From: Deltaproteobacteria bacterium HGW-Deltaproteobacteria-15
Lineage (GTDB): Bacteria > Desulfobacterota > DSM-4660 > Desulfatiglandales > HGW-15
Length of the DNA: 64,000 bases
Reading direction: 5' to 3'
NCBI GenBank assembly: GCA_002840535.1
Contig: PHBH01000018.1
Span: 62,001-126,000, forward strand
The notes below the pieces were generated by a model. The model saw only the letters and a list, made by a program, of their open reading frames with translations, was not told the DNA's origin and ran no database searches. The translations under genes were made by a program, and so were the position numbers. This document shows, piece by piece, positions 41,248 to 49,366 of the stretch. Positions within the stretch are counted from its first letter, which is position 1, and the number at the start of each line of letters is the position of its first letter.

Positions 41248-41850
41248 ATCCATAGCTTCCATTACCTTAAACCCTTCCTTCTCCAGTGCCTCTCTGATTG
41301 GCGTCGTCTTGCAGGGGGAAAGACGGAAATGATACGTCCTCTTCCGCGCCCGCTCTCCGACGATCCCTACACTGATGATTTCACCGCCATGGTTCTGCAC
41401 AACCTGTGCTGCCTTGTTGAACGAGCCCGGTTGAGTTCCAACCACTACATCGATGCGAGAACTGGCGCTCAATATCCCCATCATATCGATAAAGACCCTC
41501 AAAAGGTCGGATTCCGTGATGATCCCCACCAGCCTTCCCTTTTTGACAACCGGGATTCCTCCGATCTTGTACTTGTAGATAAGCTGGGCGGCCAGCTCGA
41601 TGTCGCTCTCCGGGTCGATGATAATAGGGTCCTTGATCATCAGATCCGCCAATGTCAGACCTGCAAGCATGGAAGGAATGAGTCCGGTCCTCAGGTCCGC
41701 GAGTGTGACAAATCCCTTCAGCATCTTCCCCTCTGAGACCACAGGGAGGTGTCTGATCGAATTGTTTTTCATGAGCTCAATCGCCTCTTCAATGGATGCA
41801 TTCTCTGTCGTTGTGATCGGATCCGGTATCATGAAGGACTTTATTTTCAT
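41245..41850 (-). CDS. CBS-pair and ACT domain protein (AcuB-like)
   Basis: 201 residues. Two CBS motifs (MIPDPITTTENASIEEAIELM ... MLKGFVTLADLRTG, and MIKDPIIIDPESDIELAAQL ... LVGIITESDLLRVF) form a nucleotide-sensing pair over residues 1-120. The C-terminal 70 residues look like an ACT-type domain (VVVGTQPGSFNKAAQVVQNHG). AcuB-like proteins occur next to acetoin or TCA genes and sense adenine nucleotides; no partner is apparent here. GGAGGG precedes the ATG. Confidence 0.88.
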   Translation of the reverse strand: MKIKSFMIPDPITTTENASIEEAIELMKNNSIRHLPVVSEGKMLKGFVTLADLRTGLIPSMLAGLTLADLMIKDPIIIDPESDIELAAQLIYKYKIGGIPVVKKGRLVGIITESDLLRVFIDMMGILSASSRIDVVVGTQPGSFNKAAQVVQNHGGEIISVGIVGERARKRTYHFRLSPCKTTPIREALEKEGFKVMEAMD

Positions 41851-41946
41851 GGGGTATCCCTCCGTTCCTGCACGTAAACCTGTTTTCCTGGCGCGACTAT
41901 AGGTTCATTCTCAATCCGGGACACACTGCTGAAGTGTTCCTTTTTT

Positions 41947-42831
41947 CTAAGCATCCTGAACTCTCACGGGTCTCCATAGCCCTTCGTGAAACCATATTCT
42001 GGAAAATGGCTCGGGCAATGGCACGAGTGCGCTCCCCAGGCGATCGGCATCCACCTCGAACTCTCGATCGTACATCGGGTCCCACGGCTCTACGATCATT
42101 GCCCCGTTGGAAAGTTTGATCAGGCGGGGCAGCTTCGGCTTCCCCCAATCTCTCTCTTTTACCGCTGCTTCAAGGTGGTCCAGATCCTTATAGGAGAGCA
42201 ACTGCTGGAGCGTGACCAGTGTGGGAGGGCTGAGAGGTATCTCACCCTGAAGATTGCCGATCAGAGCCTCCTCGGGCCTCATCCAGATTCCGTGGACCGT
42301 CTCCCTGTTGTCAGGGCTGCAGACTTGCCCCGGCGGCATGAAGGCAACGAAGAACCTGGTATCAAATCGCCGGGGCATGCCTTCCGGAGTAATCCAGTGG
42401 GACCATGGGAAGAGCAAAGAAAAGCCCGGCAAACAGCATCTGTTCAAAACCCAATCCCTCAGCCAGCCTTTTGGGAGACCGTTGGACACACGGTCGTTAT
42501 TCGCATTTTCGAACCACCCGGAGCCGGATTCCCCGGTGGTCCCGAGAAATACCCCCGCCTCCTCAAAGGTCTCCCGTATAGCCGATACATAGTAGGGAAG
42601 AATGCTCTCCGCGATTTTTCCTGCAGTCCCATCTGCATGGGACCGCCGGAGATCCGGATCGTGATCCAGAGAACCGACTCCCCCTCCAGGAAAAACATAG
42701 TTGCCCGGAAAAAAACCGCTCCGGGGGTTTCTTTTCAGAAGATAAACCTGCAGCGCCTCTTCATGCTGCCTCACCAGAATGACGGTGGAAGCAGGACGCA
42801 CCATTTCAGGCGCGCTATCCCGTTCTCTCAT
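41947..42831 (-). CDS. Nudix hydrolase domain protein
   Basis: 294 residues. The N-terminal Nudix domain has VYLLKRNPRSGFFPGNYVFPGG, then AESILPYYVSAIRETFEEAGVFLG with the Nudix-box core REtfEEAG. The loop before the box is unusually long (over 60 residues), as in NUDT19-like CoA-diphosphatase relatives. The C-terminal 180 residues have PWSHWITPEGMPRRFDTRFFV and HGIWMRPEEALI. Its ATG (42831) is one base after the stop of the upstream ATPase gene, so the two are co-transcribed. An upstream in-frame ATG at 42861 is an alternative. Confidence 0.82.
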   Translation of the reverse strand: MRERDSAPEMVRPASTVILVRQHEEALQVYLLKRNPRSGFFPGNYVFPGGGVGSLDHDPDLRRSHADGTAGKIAESILPYYVSAIRETFEEAGVFLGTTGESGSGWFENANNDRVSNGLPKGWLRDWVLNRCCLPGFSLLFPWSHWITPEGMPRRFDTRFFVAFMPPGQVCSPDNRETVHGIWMRPEEALIGNLQGEIPLSPPTLVTLQQLLSYKDLDHLEAAVKERDWGKPKLPRLIKLSNGAMIVEPWDPMYDREFEVDADRLGSALVPLPEPFSRIWFHEGLWRPVRVQDA

Positions 42832-42832
42832 G

Positions 42833-43660
42833 CTACTGTTCCCCTGCAAAATACCTTTCATGGTTATCGAGAAAGTCCCTATAAATCCTGAAGTGATCGG
42901 TCTCCTGGTACGTTATCTCCCCTAAAGGACTCTTGTTGAAATCATATATTCTGGCGCCAGGACAAGCGAGGATGATGGGGGAATGGCTCGCAATGACGAA
43001 TTGAGCATGCCCCTGCTCTGATATTTCCTTCACGAGCCGCACAAACTCTACCTGGCTTCGCGGGGAGAGGGCCGTCTCAGGCTCATCCAGCAGGTACAGC
43101 CCTTTGATCCGGTAGCGGTTCTTGAAGTACGACATCAGGGATTCCCCATGAGACTGGCTCACCAGCGATTTGCCTCCGAAATATCGAAGCATCTCCGGAT
43201 CGGTCGAGGCCCATTCATCCACGCTCTGTGCAAAATGGCGGAACCACTGGGAGGAGAAAAAAGAACCGGGCACGACCCCATTTGTCCATTGCACCTCCAT
43301 GAACCTGTAAAGCAGCTCCTGGAAAGGGTTTACCTCAAAAGGGATCCTCTCATCTTCCCGCCAGATGTAAATCGAACATCTGAATGCCAGCGCTTCCAGG
43401 AGCGTGGACTTTCCTGTGCCGTTTTCGCCCAGAAAGAAGGTCACCGGCGTACTGAGCTCGATGCTCGAGGTATCCTGAAAAATTCTCTGGTTGAAAGGAT
43501 AATGCTCTCTGGTCGGATACTTTTCGGGGAAGAACGAAATCCTCTTGAGATGCAAAGCTTCCTCCTTTTCGTAACACTTTACCCCTTTGAAATAGACGGT
43601 TGATGAGGTTGGCCGTGGCGCTTTACCCGGTTCGTCTTTGTTTTGAAAAAAGAGTCCCAC
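42833..43660 (-). CDS. AAA-family ATPase (SMC/RecF-like, short)
   Basis: About 275 residues from GTG 43660. Walker A is FFLGENGTGKSTLLEALAF, Walker B is YLLDEPETALSP, followed by QFVIASHSPIILACPGARI, the AAA_21-type 'ASHSP' and sensor signature. The family acts in defence or housekeeping as ABC-type ATPases without transmembrane parts. The start is uncertain: the frame is open to 43744 where only a weak TTG occurs, and no clear ribosome site decides. It is coupled to the Nudix gene downstream and divergent from the thiamine-binding gene. Confidence 0.78.
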   Translation of the reverse strand: MGLFFQNKDEPGKAPRPTSSTVYFKGVKCYEKEEALHLKRISFFPEKYPTREHYPFNQRIFQDTSSIELSTPVTFFLGENGTGKSTLLEALAFRCSIYIWREDERIPFEVNPFQELLYRFMEVQWTNGVVPGSFFSSQWFRHFAQSVDEWASTDPEMLRYFGGKSLVSQSHGESLMSYFKNRYRIKGLYLLDEPETALSPRSQVEFVRLVKEISEQGHAQFVIASHSPIILACPGARIYDFNKSPLGEITYQETDHFRIYRDFLDNHERYFAGEQ

Positions 43661-43771
43661 GGCCAATCTTGCTCCATTTTCATAGAGACGGAGTGTTATG
43701 GTTTTTCTTTCTTCAAAGCGGAATATAAGATAGAGTTCCGGCAAGTGTCAATCAAAGCGGAGGAATCAGAC

Positions 43772-44080
43772 ATGGCCCTGATGGAATTCTCAATGGTCCC
43801 GCTCGACAAAGGAGCGAGTTTCAGCCGATATGTTGCCCGGACACTCAGCATCCTGGATCAGAGCGGTCTCGACTACCGGCTGAACCCGATGGGTACGGTT
43901 GTGGAAGGAGAATGGGATGAGCTTCTGAATCTTCTGACAAAGTGCTTTCGCGATCTGGAGAAGGATTCGGATCGGATCAGTCTCCAAGTCAAATTCGATT
44001 GCCGCAAGGGCGTCAAGTGCGCCCTGGAAAGCAAGATCAGGAGCGTGGAAGGCAAGGCGGGGCGGGAGTTCAAGAAGTAG
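43772..44080 (+). CDS. MTH1187/YkoF-like thiamine-binding protein
   Basis: 102 residues. MALMEFSMVPLDKGASFSRYVARTLSIL (first part), then YRLNPMGTVVEGEWDELLNLLTKCF match the DUF77/TIGR00106 family, shown in some members to bind thiamine. GGAGG is eight bases before the ATG. It is likely cytosolic and a homotetramer. No TPP riboswitch was seen upstream. Its stop is followed by a GGAATGATGG word element, then the TrpF-like gene. Confidence 0.88.
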   Translation: MALMEFSMVPLDKGASFSRYVARTLSILDQSGLDYRLNPMGTVVEGEWDELLNLLTKCFRDLEKDSDRISLQVKFDCRKGVKCALESKIRSVEGKAGREFKK

Positions 44081-44084
44081 AAGG

Positions 44085-44215
44085 ACTGGAATGATGGAGT
44101 GGTGGAATGATGGGTGAAAGACAGGACACATATGAGCAGCATTCCACTATTCCAGCATTCTCTTATTCCATTGTTCCAGTATTCCATTATTCCAGTTTTC
44201 CTTATTCCACTGAAT
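44085..44215. repeat. GGAATGATGG / CCATTATTCC inverted word element before the TrpF-like gene
   Basis: The left arm (44085-44115) has ACTGGAATGATGGAGTGGTG and GAATGATGGGTG; the right arm (44149-44213) has CATTCCACTATTCCAGCATT, TTATTCCATTGTTCC, TATTCCATTATTCCAG. It ends four bases before the ATG of the next gene and leaves no ribosome site. Confidence 0.75.
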
Positions 44216-44219
44216 CGGC

Positions 44220-44957
44220 ATGATTGTTCAGATCTATGAAATTCAGACGGTCCAAGAGGCGGAAACATGTATTGCGCGAGGAGTGGATCATCTCGGAAGC
44301 GTTCTTCTCTCCCGATCTGAATGGCGTCAACCCGCAATCAGAGACGTCGTCCGGCTCACACAAGGGACGCAGGCCAGAAGCAGCCTTATCCCTCTGTTCC
44401 AGGATGAAGAGACCATTTACAGGGCCATTGATTATTACCGACCCCATTTCATTCATTTCTGCGAGAGTCTGACCGATCCTCAAGCCGGACTTTTGGATCT
44501 GAGAGAGATCATCGCTTTCCAGGAACGGCTCAGGATGCACTTCCCCGAAATCCGAATCATTCGAACCATCCCCATACCGCCAAGCGACATGGTCCCCGAT
44601 TTTCCGTTCCTCTCACTCGCGGCATCCCTCGAGCCCGCGACCGATCTTTTCCTGGTGGATACCTGGCAGGGAAACGAACCTGTGGAAGGGTTTGTGGGCA
44701 TTACCGGGAGACCCGCCGACTGGGGCAGATCCCGGGAGTTGGTCCGCAAGAGCAATATCCCCGTAATCCTGGCCGGCGGCCTCTCACCCGAAAATGTATA
44801 TGATGCTCTCCTGAGAGTGAACCCCTACGGCGCAGACAGTTGCACCCACACCAACGCCGCAGGCCCCGACGGCAGCCCCATACGATTTAAAAAGGATCCA
44901 GCAAAAGTGGAAAGGTTTGTCCGGGAAGTCAAAAGGGCTGAAAGGGCCCTGGGCTGA
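44220..44957 (+). CDS. Phosphoribosylanthranilate isomerase (TrpF)-like protein, catalytic Cys absent
   Basis: 245 residues with the TrpF barrel pattern: GVDHLGSVLL after strand 1-2, LFLVDTWQ (position of the general-acid Asp), and ILAGGLSPENVYDALLRVNPYGAD. The N-terminus reads VQIYEIQT where TrpF has VKICGIT, so the general-base Cys is replaced by Tyr, and the final phosphate loop DVSSGVE is replaced by DSCTHTN. It is therefore probably not an active PRAI isomerase and may be a diverged barrel with a different substrate. The start codon abuts a word repeat and no ribosome site is visible. It stands alone. Confidence 0.7.
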   Translation: MIVQIYEIQTVQEAETCIARGVDHLGSVLLSRSEWRQPAIRDVVRLTQGTQARSSLIPLFQDEETIYRAIDYYRPHFIHFCESLTDPQAGLLDLREIIAFQERLRMHFPEIRIIRTIPIPPSDMVPDFPFLSLAASLEPATDLFLVDTWQGNEPVEGFVGITGRPADWGRSRELVRKSNIPVILAGGLSPENVYDALLRVNPYGADSCTHTNAAGPDGSPIRFKKDPAKVERFVREVKRAERALG

Positions 44958-45018
44958 AACGCATGGCGCAAAGAGCATGGCACATAGCGGCACGAATCCG
45001 GCTTAGCGATGTGAATGT

Positions 45019-45277
45019 GACGTGGAAATCCTGGCCCTCTGGACCAGGCCAGAGACAGTTCGGCCTTGCCGGAGAAGTACGTCCTTGGAATTTTGGAACA
45101 ATGGAATTGTGGAATGATGGGTCTCAAAGCGCATAAGGCCATTTTGCAGAACATTCATCTCCCGGTTTTGGGTGATTACCACTATTCCAACTTTCCAATA
45201 TTCCGGTGACAAGAGCGCCACAAGCTTCACCCCTTCGGGATGCATCAAATCCAGCCCCTGTGGGGTCGGATTTTTAC
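45019..45277 (-). repeat. Long repeat copy E2 (reverse), left of the AI-2E-type gene
   Basis: About 259 bases nearly collinear, in reverse, with 46634-46904. Shared blocks: TGACGTGGAAATCCTGGCCC (complement of the right end of E3), GGAATGATGGGTCTCAAAGC in the core, and AGCCCCTGTGGGGTCGGATT at the other end. Its inner part is a GGAAT-word hairpin. Confidence 0.8.
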
Positions 45278-45437
45278 ATATTCAGGGAGAAGATCTGGAA
45301 AAACCTAATCCCCGACTTATTCTCATCATTAGAGAGCCCGATACTTGGATCAGGTTCCCCGGCCCTCTGCAATTCCCGGTGTCATGTCCACAAAACATGT
45401 TGCAGCGGACTCGTTAACAATGAAAACAGGTTGAACG

Positions 45438-46535
45438 TTGGCCCCCTTGATCATACAAGAAGATCCAAGGATACCCCCTCAGCAAACTCCTTCTCAGCCG
45501 GAGAAACATCTCGTCCAGATCCTGGCCGGGCTCCTCATTCTTGCTATTCTCTACACACTCTATTTCGCAAAACTCCTTCTGCTTCCGATTGCGATTGCCT
45601 TGCTGCTCTCGGCTTTATTGCGCCCCATTGTCAATCAATTACGACGGCTGAGGCTTCCTGAGGGGATCAGTGCCGCAATTGTTGTTTGCCTGCTCATCGT
45701 CATCGTGGGCTTCTCGGCATATCGCCTCTCTTTTCCGGCCGCTGAATGGTTCGAGCGGGGCCCCCGCCTCATTTGGAAAGCGGAATTCAAGTTCAGCGCA
45801 GTGAAGAAGGCTATCCAGGAAGCGAGGGAATCCACGCGCCGCATTGAAGAGGCGGCCCGGTTGGAAGAGGAAGAGAAAGTAAGAGAAGTGGTCGTCAAGG
45901 GCCCCAGCATCACTCAGCGGTTTTTGTCCCAAACGCAGACCGTTCTGGTATCGGCGTTCATTACCATAGTTCTGCTGTACTTCCTTTTGGCACGGGGTCG
46001 TGTGACCTTTGAACGATGGATTGGAAGCTTTACAGACCCCGGTCACGGAGAGAAGTGGAAGGGAATTTTTCTCCATATCGAGCTGGAAATCACACGATAT
46101 TTGGCGACGATCACCCTGATCAATGCCGGTCTGGGTCTGGCAACGGGCATATCCATGGCATTGCTGGGGATGCCGAATCCCGTCTTGTGGGGCGTGGTAG
46201 CAGGTTTGTTGAACTTCATTCCCTATGTAGGAGGATTAATAACGACGGTAATCCTGGCCATGGTCTCGCTTATCACCTTTGATACTGCGGGTCATATCCT
46301 GCCTCCCCCGCTGGTATTCATGCTTTTTACCGCCATGGAGGGAAATTTCATAACCCCGATGATTGCAGGAAAACGGCTTGGCCTCAACCCGCTCCTTCTG
46401 GTTGTAGGCCTTCTTTTCTGGGGATGGATATGGGGAGTCCCAGGGATGCTGCTGGTGGTGCCGATTCAGGCCTCATTGAAGATCATGGCCAGGAATATCC
46501 CCTTCATGTTCTCGCTTCGGGAAGTCATTCGCTGA
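45438..46535 (+). CDS. AI-2E transporter-family membrane permease
   Basis: 365 residues, seven to eight predicted membrane segments, PerM/YdiK/UPF0118 type (AI-2E_transport). Visible: FAKLLLLPIAIALLLSALLRPIV, ITIVLLYFLLARG, and LINAGLGLATGISMALLGMPNP, GLLNFIPYVGGLITTVI, GNFITPMIAGKRLGLNPLLL (typical family signature). The family is named after a member involved in AI-2 export, but many act as Na+/H+ antiporters, so the substrate is open. TTG at 45438 is used, with an AACAGG site; there is no ATG near. The gene is flanked on both sides by copies of a roughly 270-base repeat in inverted orientation. Confidence 0.88.
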   Translation: MAPLIIQEDPRIPPQQTPSQPEKHLVQILAGLLILAILYTLYFAKLLLLPIAIALLLSALLRPIVNQLRRLRLPEGISAAIVVCLLIVIVGFSAYRLSFPAAEWFERGPRLIWKAEFKFSAVKKAIQEARESTRRIEEAARLEEEEKVREVVVKGPSITQRFLSQTQTVLVSAFITIVLLYFLLARGRVTFERWIGSFTDPGHGEKWKGIFLHIELEITRYLATITLINAGLGLATGISMALLGMPNPVLWGVVAGLLNFIPYVGGLITTVILAMVSLITFDTAGHILPPPLVFMLFTAMEGNFITPMIAGKRLGLNPLLLVVGLLFWGWIWGVPGMLLVVPIQASLKIMARNIPFMFSLREVIR

Positions 46536-46633
46536 ACATGCACTAAAGGTCAGGTGTCTCTGCGGCAGCAAATACCGAATTGCCGGCAGCGGGTTACATG
46601 ATTGACCCGATTCACTCGTACAAGAAAGCGTAG

Positions 46634-46904
46634 TAAAAATCCGACCCCAGAGGGGCTGGTTTTGGTGCACCCCGGAGGGGTGAAGTTTGTGGTGCTGACA
46701 GACCGGAATACTGGAATATTGGAATAGTGGAATATTGGGGAAGAACAGCAACCAAAAGCCTTGAGATGAGTGTGCCGCAAGATGGCTTTATCGCTTTGAA
46801 ACCCATCATTCCATTATTCCAATATTCCAACTTTGCCAGAAAATAGTTTCCTGGCTGAGACGTCGTCTCTGACCTGGTCCAGAGGGCCAGGATTTTCACG
46901 TCAG
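46634..46904 (+). repeat. Long repeat copy E3, right of the AI-2E-type gene
   Basis: 271 bases beginning TAAAAATCCGACCCCAGAGG, then GGTGCACCCCGGAGGGGTG, a GGAATATTGGAATAGTGG word hairpin with a conserved core (AACAGCAACCAAAAGCC), and ending GAGGGCCAGGATTTTCACGT. E2 is the inverted copy. E1 at 21810-21956 has the core only. Confidence 0.8.
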
Positions 46905-46948
46905 ATTAATGTCCTCTAAATTGCTCATCCCGCAAACAGGAGGATCAA

Positions 46949-47023
46949 ATGCATAGTATCTTTTACATTATCGGCGTTATTGTGGTCGTACTCGTCATTC
47001 TCCGCCTTCTGGGATTGTTCTGA
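46949..47023 (+). CDS. Tiny membrane protein of 24 residues
   Basis: 24 residues: MHSIFYIIGVIVVVLVILRL then LGLF. One hydrophobic helix with an internal IIGVIVVV motif, as seen in a widespread class of uncharacterised small membrane proteins. AGGAGG lies five bases before the ATG, so it is a likely true gene despite its size. It lies between the AI-2E gene and the convergent amidohydrolase. Confidence 0.65.
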   Translation: MHSIFYIIGVIVVVLVILRLLGLF

Positions 47024-47064
47024 TCACCGTCCGACTCCGGCAACTTCTGCAGTCGTGAGGGTCT

Positions 47065-48300
47065 TCACAATGACCCCTCGTACACTCTCTCGCCTTCAAT
47101 CAGCACCAGCTCGGGAACAGATCTGTAGTCCAGGGGATGTCCGCTCAGCACTATCAGGTCCGCGTCCTTACCCTTTTCAAGGCTTCCTATTCTCTCCGCA
47201 ACACCGATGATCTCCGCAGGGTAAATCGTGATCGCCTTGAGCGCCTCCTCCTCTTTCATTCCCTGCTGCACGGCCAGGGCGGCATTGATCCTGAGATACT
47301 TGACCGCAGACATCTCATCTGTCTGGATAGCCACCTTTACGCCGGCACGACTCAGGATGCCCGGATTACGCGGTGTCAGTTCTCGAAGCTCGTACTTCAT
47401 TCTGGAATAGAAGATGGGGCCCACCACGCAAGGGATGTTTTTGGCCGCAAGGATATCTGCGATCTTGTATCCTTCCGTGGCGTGCTCTATCGAGAATCTA
47501 AGGCCGAACTCCTCTGAAATCCGGATTGCAGTCATAATGTCGTCGGCGCGATGGGAATGGATCATTGCCCTGAGATTCCCCTCGAGAACGGGTATCAAGG
47601 CTTCCATTTTGATGTCGCGATCAAAGGGATCCGGAGGTTGTGGCCGCTCACCCCTCTCGGGAAATGGCTTGGATTCCCAATCGACCAGTTTCCCGACAAA
47701 TGCGTCATGCTTTTCTTTGTGACGGCTCAACCTCTCCAGGTAGTTTCGAGCGGATTGCAGCACTGAGCGGAGTTGTGCAGCATTGCCCATGCGGGTGGAT
47801 GGGAGCGTCTTTCGTTCCCCATAGGTGCGTTTCGGGTTCTCGCCCAGTGCCATCTTCATTCCGGATGGGGCCATGAGAACCATTTCCTCGACGGTGCTCG
47901 CCTTTCTGGTCTTCAGACAGACGAACTGGCCGCCGATCAGATTCGCGCTTCCCGGTCCGGTGTTGATGGTTGTGATCCCTGCCTCCCGAAGATCACGAAA
48001 AGCCATGTCCTCCGGATGGATGGCATCGAGGGCGCGCAGATGAGGGGTGACGGGATCGGTCATCTCGTTGCCGTCCGATTCAGTCCATCCTACGCCGTCG
48101 GGGAATATGCCGGTATGGCAATGCGCATCCACCAGACCGGGCATGACCACCTTCCCTCTCGCATCATAGATCTCTGCGCCTTTCGGCACTGCCACATTCT
48201 TTCCGACTTGGGCTATCCGCCCGTCCTCGATCAGCAGGGTTCCCTTCCTGATTACCCCCTTTGTCATCGTGTATATCGTGCCGTTGATTACAGCGAGCAT
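47065..48300 (-). CDS. Amidohydrolase family protein (imidazolonepropionase/cytosine deaminase-like)
   Basis: 411 residues. HCHTG (N-terminal metal pair, near residue 61), then IHSHRADDI (about residue 227) and EHATEGYKI, and TDEMSAVKYLRINAAL near the end place it in the metal-dependent amidohydrolase family. GSLEKGKDADLIVLSGHPLD closes the enzyme. Such proteins hydrolyse amide, cyclic amide or ester bonds; substrate unknown. ATG at 48300 has GGAGAG eight bases upstream; a TTG two codons earlier is unlikely. It may work with the RidA and exporter genes in the same stretch, but that is conjecture. Confidence 0.88.
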   Translation of the reverse strand: MLAVINGTIYTMTKGVIRKGTLLIEDGRIAQVGKNVAVPKGAEIYDARGKVVMPGLVDAHCHTGIFPDGVGWTESDGNEMTDPVTPHLRALDAIHPEDMAFRDLREAGITTINTGPGSANLIGGQFVCLKTRKASTVEEMVLMAPSGMKMALGENPKRTYGERKTLPSTRMGNAAQLRSVLQSARNYLERLSRHKEKHDAFVGKLVDWESKPFPERGERPQPPDPFDRDIKMEALIPVLEGNLRAMIHSHRADDIMTAIRISEEFGLRFSIEHATEGYKIADILAAKNIPCVVGPIFYSRMKYELRELTPRNPGILSRAGVKVAIQTDEMSAVKYLRINAALAVQQGMKEEEALKAITIYPAEIIGVAERIGSLEKGKDADLIVLSGHPLDYRSVPELVLIEGERVYEGSL

Positions 48301-48320
48301 GGGCAACGCTCTCCTATTTT

Positions 48321-48402
48321 CGCCACAAAGACACTAAGCCACAAAGACTATTCAGCTGTTTACTTGATGCACTTCTTTGTGCCTTAGTGTCTTAGTGGCT
48401 GA
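48321..48402. repeat. CCACAAAGACACTAAG / CTTAGTGTCTTAGTGG inverted word element
   Basis: The left arm (48321-48349) is CGCCACAAAGACACTAAGCC plus ACAAAGACT. The right arm (48374-48402) is TTCTTTGTGCCTTAGTGTCT plus TAGTGGCTG. The arms pair over about 28 bases. It fills the short gap between the exporter and amidohydrolase genes. Confidence 0.8.
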
Positions 48403-48405
48403 ATT

Positions 48406-49317
48406 TTAATTCTCTTTTTTCCAATTCACGAAAAGGATCCCGACGCAAACCAGCGGCAGGCCGACCATAAGGGAGACGGTGAGTTCCTCGCCCATGAACA
48501 GGACTCCGAAAAGCACTCCGAAGACAGGGGTGAAGAAGGTGAAAGAAGAGAGCCGGCTCACGGGAAAGTCGTGGATGAGCTTGAACCAGACAAAGTAGCT
48601 TGCAAAGGCAACGATGACCGACTGGTAGAAAAGCGAAACACCGGCTTTCAGGGTGAATGTGGAAATCCACTGCGGCTCGAGAATGAGGCTGACCGCGAAC
48701 AGGATGGGTATGGAAAACACGAGCTGATAGAGAAAGGTATTGATTGGATGGATTTTTGTTGCCATGAATTTCTTGATGTACAGAGTGGTTGCAGCCCACA
48801 AAAACGCGGCCATAATCTGCAGGATATCCCCGAACAGCATATTCGCGCCGCTTCCCTTCGGCTTACCCTGGAAGACCGTGACCATCCCTCCAAAGGCAAG
48901 GACAAGCCCGAAAACCTTCTGCAGGGTCAATCGATCACCTTTGAGAAAAAAATGGGCGCCGACCGCGACAATGAAGGGGCTCAGATAGACAAAGACAACA
49001 GAGCGGGCGGCGTCCGTATAGAGAAGACCGAAATAGATGCAGGCAAATTCCAGGCCGAAAAGAAGACCCACCACCATCCCGTGGACGAGCATCACATCCT
49101 TGTGAAACAGCTTCTGCCGGGTTCGCATGCAGTACAGGATCCCGCAAATGGATGCGATGACGGAGCGCACAGCAGAGGCAAAAACCGGGGATATGGCTTC
49201 GTTCGAGACTTTGATGGTGACATAGTTGAACCCCCAGAGCAGGGTGAGAACAATGATGGTCGCCACTGCAAGAGGGCTCAGGTCCGCTCTGGTTCCGTGT
49301 GCAAGACTTTTTTCCAT
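48406..49317 (-). CDS. EamA (DMT superfamily) transporter 1
   Basis: 303 residues, ten membrane segments in two EamA halves. LLWGFNYVTIKVSN at the start and FLWAATTLYIKKFMATKIHP in the second half are family motifs. Probably exports amino acids, nucleotide metabolites or other small molecules. It is clearly paralogous to the protein encoded at 50710-51630 (ALRSVIAS, FLWAATTLYIKK and SRL(S/T)(S/A)FTF(F/L) blocks are shared). Confidence 0.9.
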   Translation of the reverse strand: MEKSLAHGTRADLSPLAVATIIVLTLLWGFNYVTIKVSNEAISPVFASAVRSVIASICGILYCMRTRQKLFHKDVMLVHGMVVGLLFGLEFACIYFGLLYTDAARSVVFVYLSPFIVAVGAHFFLKGDRLTLQKVFGLVLAFGGMVTVFQGKPKGSGANMLFGDILQIMAAFLWAATTLYIKKFMATKIHPINTFLYQLVFSIPILFAVSLILEPQWISTFTLKAGVSLFYQSVIVAFASYFVWFKLIHDFPVSRLSSFTFFTPVFGVLFGVLFMGEELTVSLMVGLPLVCVGILFVNWKKEN

Positions 49318-49366
49318 AAGGGCGTCAACATACCGGATTTGAGTTCAGGATGCAACAAGTCTGCTG

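Noticed and set aside
41986..42891. Plus-strand open frame of 301 codons
   Set aside because: Antisense to the Nudix gene, which has a Nudix box; no ribosome site or domain.
43661..43744. TTG at 43744 as the start of the ATPase gene
   Set aside because: No ribosome site and it would give residues that overlap the leader of the divergent gene; a downstream GTG is used with low certainty.
45019..46904. Composite transposon around the AI-2E gene
   Set aside because: No transposase, no clear target-site duplication at the ends; kept instead as an inverted-repeat finding.
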